In this document: piece by piece, positions 27,901 through 36,852 of the stretch
How positions within the stretch are numbered: the first letter of the stretch is position 1
Layout of the letters: every line of letters begins with the position of its first letter
From: Glandiceps talaboti
Taxonomy: Eukaryota > Hemichordata > Enteropneusta > Spengelidae
Reading direction: 5' to 3'
DNA: 64,000 nucleotides
Assembly (NCBI RefSeq): GCF_964340395.1
Contig: NC_135566.1
Location: 2,564,501 to 2,628,500 of the forward strand
The notes under the pieces: generated by a model
Told to the model about the DNA's origin: nothing
Databases searched by the model: none
The model's input: only the letters and a program-made list of their open reading frames with translations
Made by a program: the position numbers and the translations under genes

Positions 27901-30900
27901 TTGACAAAAAAAAGTGACATTTTTGCTTGAGGTCATAAATTCAGTGTTTATTGAAAACTGTAGGTAGACTAGACAGCAGCAATAAATTCCTCTGACATTC
28001 GATAGATAATTTGTTTGATTTATTGTGTTGACTTATCATAAACTGTTTTACATTTTGTTTCTAACCTCAAACATTATCTGAAATGTGAAGTCTACAAGAT
28101 ATGATACGTACTTTATGTCACACATCAGCAAATTCAACTATTAGGAATACATTACAAACATACTATACACATCAATACGACACCCTTCTGGATACTTTTT
28201 TTTTTTTTTTTTTTTACAATATTCTGTGATAAGGGGCAAATGATTAATTGTTTACCTTCTTCATCCAAGGCCTATCATCTCCTGTCTTCATTTTACTAGC
28301 ATCGACGCCCGTTGCCGTCTTGTCTCGTATCAATTCTATGCATCGCCCCTCTGTGCGCAGCCGAAAAAAAAGAGAACGCTGACTTGGGAGACTTTATCGG
28401 CCAAGTGATTGCAACAGATACAGTATCAAGATTGCTTATCTGTCTTTGTGTTGGCCTTGGGAGTCTGATGATGATATGCAAATATGCACAGTAGCTTGAG
28501 GCTAGGACTAGAATTCATTTGTAATCTATATCATGGCTGGCTTCATAATCACTAATTACTGTTATCTGTCTGTCTACAGGTCCCTGTGGGTTTTCAACCC
28601 TTGGTGTCTATTTTATACTGTCTGTGCTTTGACAGCTGTACATCCTCCAAGCCAATTTCTCAAGATTTACTTAATTGTCAAATTCGATTATTTTTGCCTA
28701 AAAATAGCCCATAACTTGCCAACCGGGTATTTTTTATTCTTTTTAAAGCTTCTCTCTCAAATCTAATGCTGAATTATTTTTGATGAGGATGAGATGTTTT
28801 GAAAAACCTCATTTTATTTTTCCTGATCTATATTTTCATTCCATTTGCTATTCATAAGGACACACTTGTCATACATATTTCAATTCTCTTTTAAATTTGA
28901 ATAATTCTATTAAGCTTACTCATAAAATCCTTATGTCTCTTCATTGCTTCTTTCAAATCTTCCTCTGAGATGAATTCTACAAATGCTGAGCCTGGTTACA
29001 ATAAAAATATAAATCACAGTATTATTTACATTCATACGGTACTCAATTTATTATAGAGGTATAGTTCATATCATGTGGGATAGAGGTCATATCATACAGG
29101 ATAAGAGTAATATCATACGATGAAAGGGTCATATCAAACGGGATAAGTGTCATATTGTATGGTGAAAGGGTAATATCATTTGTGGTGTCATATCATATGG
29201 GGTAGAGGTCATATCGTATGGTGAAAGGGTAATATCATTTGTGGTGTCATATCATATGAGGTAGAGGTCATATCGTATAGTGAAAGGGTAATATCATTTG
29301 TGGTGTCATATCATATGGGGTAGAGGTCATATCGTATGGTGAAAGGGTCATATCATTTGTGGTGTCATATCATATGGGGTAGAGGTCATATCGTATGGTG
29401 AAAGGGTCATATCATTTGTGGTGTCATATCATATGGGGTAGAGGTCATATCGTATGGTGAAAGGGTCATATCATTTGTGGTGTCATATCATATGAGGTAG
29501 AGGTCAGATCGTATGGGATAAGGGTCATAACATATGGAGTATAGCATTATATCATATGGGGATGGGCCATGTTTTTGTGGTAGGGGTCATATGTTATGGG
29601 TAGAGGTCAGATCATATGGGAGAGTCACGTCATAGTCATATTCTATAGGGTAGGGTATAATGCGTACTACGAGTCATCTTAGCATATTTCACATACGAGT
29701 GTTTTAATGGCTTTAGTACATTATATCTATCACTTTTATACTGTACAGAGTAAAATTGTGTATTTTACAGTCCATCACACTCACCCAACTTCTTTCCATG
29801 TTTATTCTTTGGTATTCTTACAGCAGTCAGTTCTATAGGGGCCATAAATTCACGAACATCTTTCTGTGTGGAGTATAAAATGAAGAACCATCAAGATGTT
29901 TGGTGACACATGTCAAGAAGGACTATTCTACTACTACCCTGACAGCCTTTATAAGTGCATATGATTAAAGCATTCACATTCCACCCTCTATCCTACCAGG
30001 TCCCCAATTACACAGTTGTGTGGATTGAGGCAAAGTCGTGCTTCAAATGTTGCCCAAGGACTTTAGCCACTCAGAAACAAATGGCAGCAATGGGGTTCGA
30101 ACCTGCAACCTGCAGATTCCAAGCCGGCCACTCTAACCATTCACCCATCATGACTCCAAGATCATGCAATGTCATGGACAAATTCTTGACCACACCACAA
30201 GTGTCATCACATATAGGTAGCTTTCCAAAAACTTTGAACAGGGAGTACATGGAAAACAAACCAAGCCTGTAAGGTATGCTGTGATGGAGTGCCCTCACAC
30301 ATCGGTCAACCCCTCTCACTGTCTGACAGAGCAGGATGGTGAGGGCAGAGTGACGTAATGTATCTTACAGTATAAAACAAACCCTACTGTAGTGAAAGTC
30401 AACAAATTCCAATATCTATATCATATATTCTTATTTTTTGCAAAAATATTCACAAAACATGTTCTTACATTTAGTATGACTGAATAAAAGTACAATTAAT
30501 TCCTAAGAGTGCAAGAGATCTCTTTACTTGAGCACAAACATGTTATGAGCAAATTCAAATAACTGGATGTCCTGTGGTAGAATGTAACCTTGTTCAACTA
30601 CTAGCTAACCCTTTAGTTTGTTTTGTGTTGTACAAGTAGGATATTTTATTTGGTAGATTACACTGAAAGACCGTCTTTTTTGTATTTAAAAGATTTTTTA
30701 TTGGAGTAAAAAAAATTCAGGTTTTTACAGTATCTGGATAACTGAAAGACTGTCTTACCTTTTGTGCACTAAATGGTATTCCTTTCATTTTAACAACAAA
30801 TTCTCCTTTTGTAAATGTCTTCCTGTCATTGTCTTCACTCTTGTTTTTCTGTGGAAAGCAAGACATGTTTGCATCAAATACTGTCACATTATGTCTTGAA

Positions 30901-33900
30901 ATATCACATACTTCAAAATCCCAACTCATTTTTGGTCAATATACACAAATAGATGATTTTGAAACATGAATTCTTCTACTCAGCTACAATGAATATCCCA
31001 CAATAATTCTTTCATTCTGCCTCACATCACACATTGTTCTACATATCATTATCAATTTTACTTATTTCGTAATCGTCATAGTAATCATCACTTTTCATTT
31101 TAATCCCATAATTAAATATTCTACACTTTTTTTTTCATGTACACATCAATTCATAAGTGAAACACATCCATAGCTTGAGTTGACCAGGTGCCGAAATACA
31201 CACTGCCCTCTACAGGTAAATGTTGTACATACTTTCTTTTTCTTTTTCTTCTGTTTCTTTGCTTCTTCTTTCTTAGGTGAATCAATTTGTTCATCTTCTC
31301 CAGACTCGGAATCATCTTCTAATTTTGATTTTACAACTTTTGACTTCAAGTACTAAAAGAAAGAGATTAAAAACATTTCTATAGAACATCAAAAAGATAA
31401 CAAAGACAAGCGTTCTGTCATAATTTTCATCACATTTCAAAAATTCAAAATACTCAAAACATTTCTAGATATTTTTAAGTTTATTTTTAAATGTTTAACC
31501 AACATATTTGAACTACCATTTGAAGACATTTATAAATGAATAGAATGGTTTCCATTTAGCTTTTTGCCTAAATTCTTAAAAGATTTTGGACAGACAGTGC
31601 AGTCAAATACATAGTATTTCCAATGGTGCTTATTCATATTCTGTTTTTATACATTATGTTTTACAAGGTAACAATATCATGTGAAAACTTGATCATCTTC
31701 CTATCTATGTGATACTTTACAATTTAAACTTTTAAATTTTGCATACTGGAATCAAAATTGGGCTAAATAAATGAATCTAGCAATTATATAACAAACAAGT
31801 TATCACAGACTCACATCCATGTCAGTCATAGCTGATTTATGAGCAGCTTTAGGGGCTGTATCTTCTACCTCTGTATTTTTGGTTTCTTGGTCTTCTTTAC
31901 TGACATCTACAGATATAGAGAGAACAACTTACATTACACTCAAAATATAAAAACTTAAATAAAGTGAATTGTTTTCTTGGGTCAGGGCAAGCTTGTAAAC
32001 CAATCGATCAAAATGGCAACTGACAATCTGCAGTAAAAGTAAATATATAGGAAAAAACAACATTGAATGTATGATTAATATTCTGACATGGTCTTTCATA
32101 TTTGCAATCTGGAACTGTATGTCTAAAGCAAAGCCTGGAATCTACAACAAAATCACATGGTTATATGCATTAGCAAACACTACTTGTATAAAATCCTTCT
32201 GGGAAGACAGTGTCCATTCAGATGTGACATGATATGTTGACACATTTACATACTTTTACATACGATGATACCATGCACATATTTACATTATTTATTTTAT
32301 GTATGACCAGTGCGGACAAAATTGAGATTTATTGAGAAATACCCAATACAAGATATCATCTTCATCAATTATCAAATTATTATAAAACTAAAGACAATTT
32401 TCAACAATCACCAAAAATCTCTTCTTCCTCTTCAGAATCATCTTCTCCATCATCTTCAAATTTGATTTCCTTGCTTTTTGTCTTCTTCTTTTGTACAATG
32501 GCTGTTTTTACAGTGTCTTCTTTCACAGAGGCATCATTACTCCATGCTTGTACTAAGTTTCTCTTTTTATGTGTGTCTAGAAACTCCTGAAATTCTGGAT
32601 CATCTTCAAGCTGACAAAAGAAGACATCAAAACTGACAATAAATTTGTGAAAGAGGTGTGTAAAATACATTTATGCTGCTCTAACTATAACTGGAATATT
32701 ATTTGTATTTGTATGATTTCCTATATTGACGATAATGCTTGATGTCCTGAATAGCCCAAAGCACAGGTAGACTTGAGTGTGTACAGCTGTACACATTTCA
32801 TACAATGGCATATGATATATATGTTGAAATTTTGGATCCATATCCACAGAGTGCGTCTAATTGTTGGCATATGATGAATGTTATACATCATAAAACTGTT
32901 CTTATCAAACCATGGTATGTAATACAATACAAGTCTCTGCTGTTCTAGCATGCTGTGTCAAGTTTCTTTACCTGTTTGTAACAGGTTCCGTTCATCCACA
33001 GCAATGTCGGCAGTTGTATTTGTGTGTATCCATTTTGGTGATGTGATTGCAGTCTGCAGTATTGTATTGGAACCCAACTCAAGTGAGACATTTTCTGTCC
33101 ATAAAATCATGTGACTTCACTGCTACAGAATAAGATGGTGCAGCACCATAAATAATTGTGCCTTCAAACAACATATTATTATTTATTCTATTACCTCTTC
33201 AAGAATTGCAGGTTTCTTCTTCTTTTCTTTTTTCTGAAATCAAAATGATATTTTTAATTTCAAAGTGACAAATTCTTAAAACGTTCTCGTTCTCACACAA
33301 GTGCTGTCCATATTATAGTTCATCATAAATAAATCATTCAAATTGTTGTTTTTCCCTCCTGATTAAAAGTTTAAATATTTTGTATAAAATTTCCTAAACT
33401 CCTTCCTACTTTAGATACACAAGAAAAACATTTATTGTCATGATCTTTTTGGCAAAATAGTATAGTGTGCTAACTTTTAAACTGAAATTTTATCACCAAA
33501 TAAAATTTGTAAAGATTAATCTTGTGATTCCTATCTAAATTCAATCTAATATAAACTCGACTATAAATCAAGAATTTTTTCAAATGTTGGCCTGAAAATT
33601 TTGTATGTCAGGGGCTAAAATTTTGAAAATGGAGAACAAATTTGTTTGATTGCATTTCTCTGAAAACAATATGGTCTACTAAAGATGAAAGAATTATCTT
33701 TTGCAGTAATTTCTATCCATGAGAAAATCTCAATGTTTTCACTGACACAAAAATCATTTGTCTGAAAAATTCTCAATAATTCTCACCTGTGTTTTATCTG
33801 TGGCACTGTCAGTTTTGTGTATTCCTTTCATTTCTTTGGCTTTCTCTTTGTTTATCTGTTCCTGTACTTTTTGTCTCTGTGAGTACTTACTCCACGGTCT

Positions 33901-35720
33901 GGCTATCTTGTCATCAGTTAGACTTTTAGCTATTTCAACCTGTTGAAAGAAACCAACCCAGTACATATTATTTTCCGGTGAATCATTTTGAAATTATATG
34001 AAGTTTGCAAATAAATATTGGACAATAACATAATATACCAGCGCCAGTAATATTGAAGAAAAATCTATGAAAGTACTGGCAATTTTGTACATTTTGAACA
34101 CAGCAAAACCAGTCATGTAGACATGCATTGTCATGACGTAGAATGACCAGAGTATATATATTTTCCATATTTTTTATTCAACTTGGCTCTTGTATGGCAT
34201 AATAAGGATAGAGCTATCCATTCAGTCCACCTCTGACCCTCGGGGAGCTTCATTTCTTGAGCATACTGATACCCAAACAGCCTTACTGCAAGGATACCAT
34301 TGAATCGCTTCACAATAGCCTGGTCTCGCTGGATATCCACCCGACCGCGTTGAACAGAGACACTGTGCTTGGCTAACAGCTGGGATTAAACTATACACGT
34401 TAGTACATATACAAACCTGTATTTTTGAACTATCTATAAAACTATTGTTGTAAAACTTAAGAGCTGCCACGGCTTGGTCCTGTGTCTTGTAGCCAATAAA
34501 ACCAAATTGTCTAAAAACTCCATTATTTGTGTATTTCAGCTGTACATCAGTCACTTCACCTTGAGATGAAAACAGATTCTGAAACCTTTCTTCTTTGAAC
34601 TACAGAAATAAATTATAAAATTGTTATCTGTATATACTCACATATATGTAAATACAAATATTATAGCGTCATTTTCTTAATTTAGCTGAGTTAGACTAAC
34701 CAACTATTAGTTAGTCCACTATGGTCTTTATCATGTACCCAGTGTTACTTCCTATGTGAGTCACACATCAAACCCATGCAATAATTTCCATCTCACGCCC
34801 AGCCACACTTTGCCCATATATGGCAAGTGGCATGCTCATCAATATCTGTTTGCTCAGTGATCTGGTTTTGATATTTTCATGCATTGTATAATGTTTCACT
34901 ATAGTGTGCCCTCTAAGCCAATTTGACACGCCACTGACGCACACAATTTCTAGTGACGCACCAACATTTAGTGTTCCTCTATCTCTTACTATGTGGTGAC
35001 TCACAAGAAATCCCAGTTTTTTATCATTTTGACTCACAACAACGAAATTTGGCTATCATTAGAGGGCACACTTTTTCACTATCAATTTATGTGTTTATGT
35101 GATTCAAATGATGTTCCCATGCCAGTTTACTGTTACATAGGTTATAGCTGGTATGTTAAACCTTTGAAGCTTGGACATGGGTTTTGCATACCTCAGTGGT
35201 ATATGGCTTGCGGATCGGGCCCTTCCACTGTACGTTACCTCGGTTCACAAAACCTATATCCATACTGTAAGGATTAATATGTCTGTAATGTACTATCAGT
35301 ACTAATTCAGATACTTTAACCATCACTAGCAAATGGAAGAACTAAAACCAGGCGGTGGCTGGTATTGCATAATGATTCCATAACATGTACCGTATATACT
35401 GATATGAAAGTATAAACATGATATATGTCATGGAAACTCCTAGCCTAAGGTATATTGCAATCAGCTGAGTCAGCAACACAAGAAGTCAATTTCAATGTCA
35501 TTGAAGACATGCATAGAAATGTAAAGTATGAATATATACTCAAAGTACAATGCCCCAACCATCATCCTCATTCATCATTGACGTTGTCATCTTTATCGTC
35601 GTTGACGTCATCGTCACCACCACCACTACTACTACCACCACCACCACCACCACCACCACCACCACCACCACCACCACCATCATAATCACCCTCATTCATC
35701 ACCACCACAACCATCATCAA

Positions 35721-35764
<44 letters not shown>

Positions 35765-36407
35765 ATCACTACCACACACACATTTTGACACAATTGGAAA
35801 AATATAAACTATTTTCTTTACTCTTCCTCTTTTTGATTTGTCTCAGATCTCCTTAGCTGTATCAAGTGCCTATGTTGACTACAACCACGATATTGTTACT
35901 ATCGCTATCCACATATCACCCTTGAAATCTGAACATTAATTATGTCAAATATAATACTATGTTTAATCATCATGGAAACACTAAGATTCATACACAAGTT
36001 CTCTTCTTCCACTTTTGATTAAGAAACAGACATGTTTCAAACAAATCACTTGTCCTTCTTCAGTGTCTAACTGGATCTGACAGAATGATCCAAATTACTG
36101 GAGTGGAGGTGTTGAGTAACCAGAGGTGTGAAAATGTTAGCAGCAATATATGTAAATTCAGGTGTGAAATTACTTGTCAGTTATATACATCTAACTGTCC
36201 ACCTTCTGTGATGATGTCACAGTAGATTGGTGGGATGTCATATTTTCCTATATTGGTATCAAAATTCAAAGACAACAATACAGCATTATGATTACAGGAA
36301 AATATGATGTGTGTGATTTGCTCCGTTTTGGTTGGACCATGTGCGTGTTTAGGCTAACATTGTGAACTTACCCCCTTCGGTAGGTTTTTAACGATTATTC
36401 TGCTCAT
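16328..36407 (-). CDS. RBM19: RBM19 / Mrd1-family nucleolar protein with six RRMs, complete, 26 coding exons
   Basis: Members of this family bind pre-rRNA in the nucleolus and are needed for 18S rRNA processing. Exons, 5' to 3' on the minus strand: 36372-36407, 34417-34599, 33787-33939, 33195-33233, 32412-32610, 31815-31906, 31233-31352, 30759-30848, 29785-29863, 28920-28991, 28256-28350, 27797-27832, 26307-26382, 25908-26038, 25252-25367, 24686-24782, 24271-24381, 23580-23780, 23193-23312, 22212-22334, 21611-21677, 20700-20838, 18720-18836, 17571-17676, 16835-16961, 16328-16404. All introns are GT-AG, phases agree, and the joined frame is 2802 nt (933 aa; about 960 in human). It starts MSRIIVKNLPKG and ends with TAA. 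Six RRMs lie near residues 4-80, 291-365, 401-478, 583-655, 706-785 and 812-890. Diagnostic stretches are SHNWNTLF, LYLEWAPVGVF and CHSTHLYGRRLVLEWAD. Three donor sites (exons 14, 22, 24) sit in tandem arrays. The start is the first ATG of the conserved N-terminus. Confidence 0.96.
17479..17616 (-). repeat. 46-bp tandem triplication of the RBM19 exon 24 end plus splice donor
   Basis: Three copies. Each holds 27 nt of exon 24 (ending GATGCTAAG or a variant) and about 19 nt of intron starting GTAAGAAATAAA. Donors in order of transcription are GTAAGA (used), GTAGGA and GTAAGA. Reading past the real donor meets a TAA just before the second donor, so distal use would truncate RRM6. Confidence 0.93.
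17931..18475. repeat. 42-bp minisatellite, about 13 copies, in RBM19 intron 23
   Basis: Units run AGTAAGACAAACTGCAGCAG and on, with few substitutions. On the RBM19 strand each has TTTTCTGCTGCAG, an acceptor-like pyrimidine tract plus CAG. Several frames on both strands stay open (14-residue repeats, Cys/Lys-rich on plus, hydrophobic on minus) only because the period is a multiple of three. No coding role is claimed. A (CA)n tract follows at 18571-18615. Confidence 0.93.
19310..19645 (+). mobile_element. Interspersed repeat, longest copy, with an internal hairpin, RBM19 intron 22
   Basis: Shares blocks such as TATACCAG(T/C)GCCA, GGCAATTTTG, ACACAGCAAAACCAG-like and AGAATGACCAG with copies at 27410-27735 (minus), 34005-34205 (plus) and 43035-43230 (minus). 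19345-19430 also folds into a hairpin with about 32-bp arms (GAAAATATGAGTGACCTAAG and its complement). No ORF; probably a non-autonomous transposon. Confidence 0.65.
19871..20730 (-). repeat. 45-bp minisatellite built from the end of RBM19 exon 22 plus its splice donor, 19 copies
   Basis: Read on the RBM19 strand, each unit has about 26 nt matching the end of exon 22 (ending GAGCTACTGTACA), then the donor GTAAGT or GTAAAT, then a short intron piece. Fourteen units have GTAAGT and five GTAAAT. Two unit types alternate irregularly: AACGATTCC and GTGGATTCC after the donor. The exon copy itself is unit 19, at the right end of the array. The long open frames on both strands arise because 45 is a multiple of three; I do not regard them as proteins. 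Confidence 0.95.
20700..22334 (-). CDS. RBM19: RBM19 exons 20-22: acidic linker and RRM5
   Basis: Exons 22212-22334, 21611-21677 and 20700-20838. Exon 20 is acidic (DMEISDESDDEPEEG) and then enters RRM5 with CTLFVKNINF (RNP2). Exon 22 has MGYGFVEYRRREDA (RNP1) and ends LELKLSNRATV. The exon 20 acceptor (ATTTTGAAG) has almost no pyrimidine tract but is the only AG giving the right phase. The exon 22 donor (ACA|GTAAGTC) is the first of 19 near-identical donors in the 45-bp tandem array at 19871-20730. Reading into the array gives an immediate in-frame TAA (CAG TAA). Confidence 0.93.
21873..22180. repeat. (CA)n, (CATA)n and CACAGA microsatellites in RBM19 intron 20
   Basis: (CA)n to about 21942, then (CATA)n from about 21971 to 22092, then mixed CACACAGA. 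The block ends only about 30 bp from the exon 20 donor at 22211. Confidence 0.95.
22424..22850. repeat. GACA/GATG satellite with a higher-order period near 166 bp, RBM19 intron 19
   Basis: Tetranucleotides GACA and GGAT are grouped around TGAACACATGGACACA. A long block starting near 22511 recurs near 22677, so whole composite units have been duplicated. It ends about 90 bp before the exon 20 acceptor. Confidence 0.9.
23193..24381 (-). CDS. RBM19: RBM19 exons 17-19: conserved pre-RRM4 helix and RRM4
   Basis: Exons 24271-24381, 23580-23780 and 23193-23312. Exon 17 (VRMALGETQIVSETRQFL, then DNHVSLDAFSQ) is the conserved helical segment before RRM4. Exon 18 carries RRM4 with RNP2 VILVKNLP and RNP1-like TAIVEFLE. 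Exon 19 contributes FQHVPLYLEWAPVGVF and an acidic/glutamine linker. The exon 19 acceptor is the TAG at 23315-23313; the CAG five bases further in would shift the frame. No unusual codon use or breaks were seen. Confidence 0.94.
24686..27832 (-). CDS. RBM19: RBM19 exons 12-16: RRM3 and following linker
   Basis: Exons 27797-27832, 26307-26382, 25908-26038, 25252-25367 and 24686-24782. Exon 12 is a 12-codon acidic spacer. RRM3 opens with SGRLFVRNLAY (RNP2) and carries KGFAFVTF (RNP1, about residues 441-448). Exon 15 begins GRMLHILPS, which closes RRM3, then becomes lysine-rich (SYKKQKKAKDKA). Exon 16 holds SHNWNTLFIGANAVADAMA, a stretch I know as nearly invariant in the family. The exon 14 donor lies in a 53-bp direct duplication (25838-25943), so a second identical donor occurs 53 bp into the intron. 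Confidence 0.95.
25215..25228 (+). promoter_or_regulatory. RFX X-box-like site in RBM19 intron 15
   Basis: GTTGCCATGACAAC is one base from the palindromic X-box GTTGCCATGGCAAC. It begins about 24 bp inside the intron after the exon 15 donor. Function is inferred from sequence only. Confidence 0.35.
25838..25943 (-). repeat. 53-bp tandem duplication across the RBM19 exon 14 splice donor
   Basis: Two adjacent 53-bp copies differ at one base (25888 versus 25941). Each contains the last coding bases of exon 14 (ending GTATTTCAG) and the donor GTAGGCC. The real donor is at 25907 and the copy at 25854. Extension to the second donor would read GTA GGC CTT TAA, an in-frame stop. The near-identity suggests a recent event and shows the two-copy stage of the larger arrays. 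Confidence 0.95.
26796..27305. repeat. 23-bp minisatellite, about 22 copies, in RBM19 intron 12
   Basis: The unit is ATGGCAAAATATAGAGATGA plus TGT. A few units are shortened by about 6 bp. It lies between exons 13 and 12 with no similarity to either. Open minus-strand frames are by-products of the repeat. Confidence 0.93.
27410..27735 (-). mobile_element. Copy of the four-copy interspersed repeat, RBM19 intron 12
   Basis: The complement carries CCTAAGGGACCTTGTCACT, matching one hairpin arm of the 19310 copy, and the variant GAAATAACTATTATATAA block. More diverged than the others. Confidence 0.55.
28256..30848 (-). CDS. RBM19: RBM19 exons 8-11: RRM2
   Basis: Exons 30759-30848, 29785-29863, 28920-28991 and 28256-28350. 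RRM2 starts FVVKMKGIPFSAQK and continues VREFMAPIELTAVRIP and SAFVEFISEEDLKEAM, ending KGRCIELIRDK. The RNP motifs are less canonical than in RRM3 and RRM6, as is usual for this domain. Intron 8 carries a tRNA-derived SINE and a short inverted-end element. Intron 9 carries a 59-bp minisatellite. The exon 11 acceptor (CAG at 28353-28351) is fixed by phase: exon 10 leaves one base, and only this AG gives GRCIELIRDK. Confidence 0.93.
29080..29560. repeat. About 59-bp minisatellite in RBM19 intron 9
   Basis: Roughly six good copies of a unit with TCATATCATATGGGGTAGAG and TCGTATGGTGAAAGGGT, degrading at both ends. It contains smaller internal repeats of CATATCATA, suggesting growth from a shorter unit. 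Confidence 0.85.
29990..30160 (-). mobile_element. tRNA-derived SINE in RBM19 intron 8
   Basis: The minus strand reads TGGTTAGAGTGG (A box), then GGTTCGAACCCC (B box), then a body with AAAGTCCTTGGGCAACATTT and GGGGACCTGGTAGGA. This is the layout of a tRNA-headed SINE with a conserved tail. It is not a functional tRNA because the arms do not pair properly. Confidence 0.75.
30266..30371. mobile_element. Short element with CTGTAAG inverted ends, RBM19 intron 8
   Basis: Begins CTGTAAGGTATGCTG and ends ATGTATCTTACAG. A second copy is at 46469-46570 with the same core (GGAGTGCCCTCACACATC-like). About 105 bp, no coding. Confidence 0.55.
31233..33233 (-). CDS. RBM19: RBM19 exons 4-7: charged linker between RRM1 and RRM2
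   Basis: Exons 33195-33233, 32412-32610, 31815-31906 and 31233-31352. The protein is low complexity: lysine runs in exons 4 and 7, an acidic run (DDSEEEEE) in exon 5, and SAMTDMD|YLKSK across the exon 6/7 junction. That last stretch matches the family motif just before the second basic region. Linkers of this kind are usual between RRM1 and RRM2 in RBM19. Exon 4 is only 39 nt. The exon 5 donor is TTTG|GTGATT, weaker than most in the gene, but it is the only one that keeps phase with exon 6. Confidence 0.9.
33787..36407 (-). CDS. RBM19: RBM19 exons 1-3: start codon and RRM1
   Basis: Exon 1 (36372-36407) codes for 12 residues carrying the RNP2 strand IIVKNLP. Exon 2 (34417-34599) supplies the rest of RRM1, with RNP1 RQFGFIGY near residues 42-49 and NNSFIDSSKIQ at the end of the fold. 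Exon 3 (33787-33939) adds VEIAKSL and then PWSKYSQ, the conserved sequence just after RRM1, followed by a lysine-rich linker. Intron 1 is about 1.8 kb and contains the CCA/CAT microsatellite at 35625-35765. Intron 2 (33940-34416) holds a copy of the four-copy interspersed repeat. Confidence 0.95.
34005..34205 (+). mobile_element. Copy of the four-copy interspersed repeat, RBM19 intron 2
   Basis: Has ATAATATACCAGCGCCAG, GTACTGGCAATTTTGTAC and TCATGACGTAGAATGACCAG as in the 19310 copy, without the hairpin part. It ends about 210 bp before exon 2. Confidence 0.65.
35625..35765. repeat. (CCA)n and (CAT)n trinucleotide repeats in RBM19 intron 1
   Basis: (CCA)n at about 35635-35680 and (CAT)n at about 35715-35763. 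The poly-His, poly-Pro and poly-Met frames are not genes. Confidence 0.95.
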
Positions 36408-36730
36408 CGTTATCTGCTAGTTGCTGACGTAAATCCTAAATAACAAGAATATCAAAATAAAAACACCACGGCACGTTTTTACACGTGCAATCGAGTTTTG
36501 GTGAATTAAGGCCCTTTAAGTCTTTTAACAATATCAATTTCCGGTTTGGATTTCTTTAAAATATTCAGTATAAAATAAAACAGATGACGGCAACCTAGTG
36601 TTTTCCTCCAAAAAAATGTATGCTCTCTTGGGCCCTACAATTTGCTTTATACAATTTTATACCATGGAATAAAATAGTTTCAAAAGAGTATTATTTAATC
36701 ACCTAGGGAGTCAATTAAAGTACATCCAAA
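36408..36730. promoter_or_regulatory. Bidirectional promoter region between RBM19 and UBE3B
   Basis: The RBM19 start codon (36407, minus) and the proposed UBE3B first exon (from about 36715, plus) face away from each other across about 300 bp. I see no TATA box at a sensible spacing. The RBM19 5' UTR appears short. The YY1-like AAAATGGCG at its right edge supports a TATA-less housekeeping promoter for UBE3B. Head-to-head placement of two broadly expressed genes is the main argument. Confidence 0.5.
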
Positions 36731-36852
36731 ATGGCGAGCTGTCGAGTAGGATGCCTTTACCGAAGATGTCTATTTACAATTTTGACGTAAACTTTCGTAG
36801 AAATTGACAGACTTTCTTCAAAACTATAAATCTAAACTTTGTGATCAAACAG
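36715..36852 (+). other. UBE3B: Probable non-coding first exon of UBE3B with a 19-codon upstream ORF
   Basis: The UBE3B ATG exon is preceded by an acceptor, so a 5' UTR exon is needed. The best candidate ends at the donor AAACAG|GTGAGC (36852/36853). It contains AAAATGGCGAG at 36728-36738, which resembles a YY1 site as often found just after transcription starts. The ATG of that motif opens a 19-codon ORF (36731-36790, MASCRVGCLYRRCLFTILT) that could act as a uORF. The start of the exon is a guess; only the donor and uORF are read directly. Confidence 0.4.

Noticed and set aside
30085-30157. tRNA gene
   Set aside because: A and B boxes are present but the cloverleaf arms do not pair; it is the head of a SINE.
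35550-35807. Poly-His and poly-Pro ORFs
   Set aside because: Translation of (CCA)n and (CAT)n in RBM19 intron 1.
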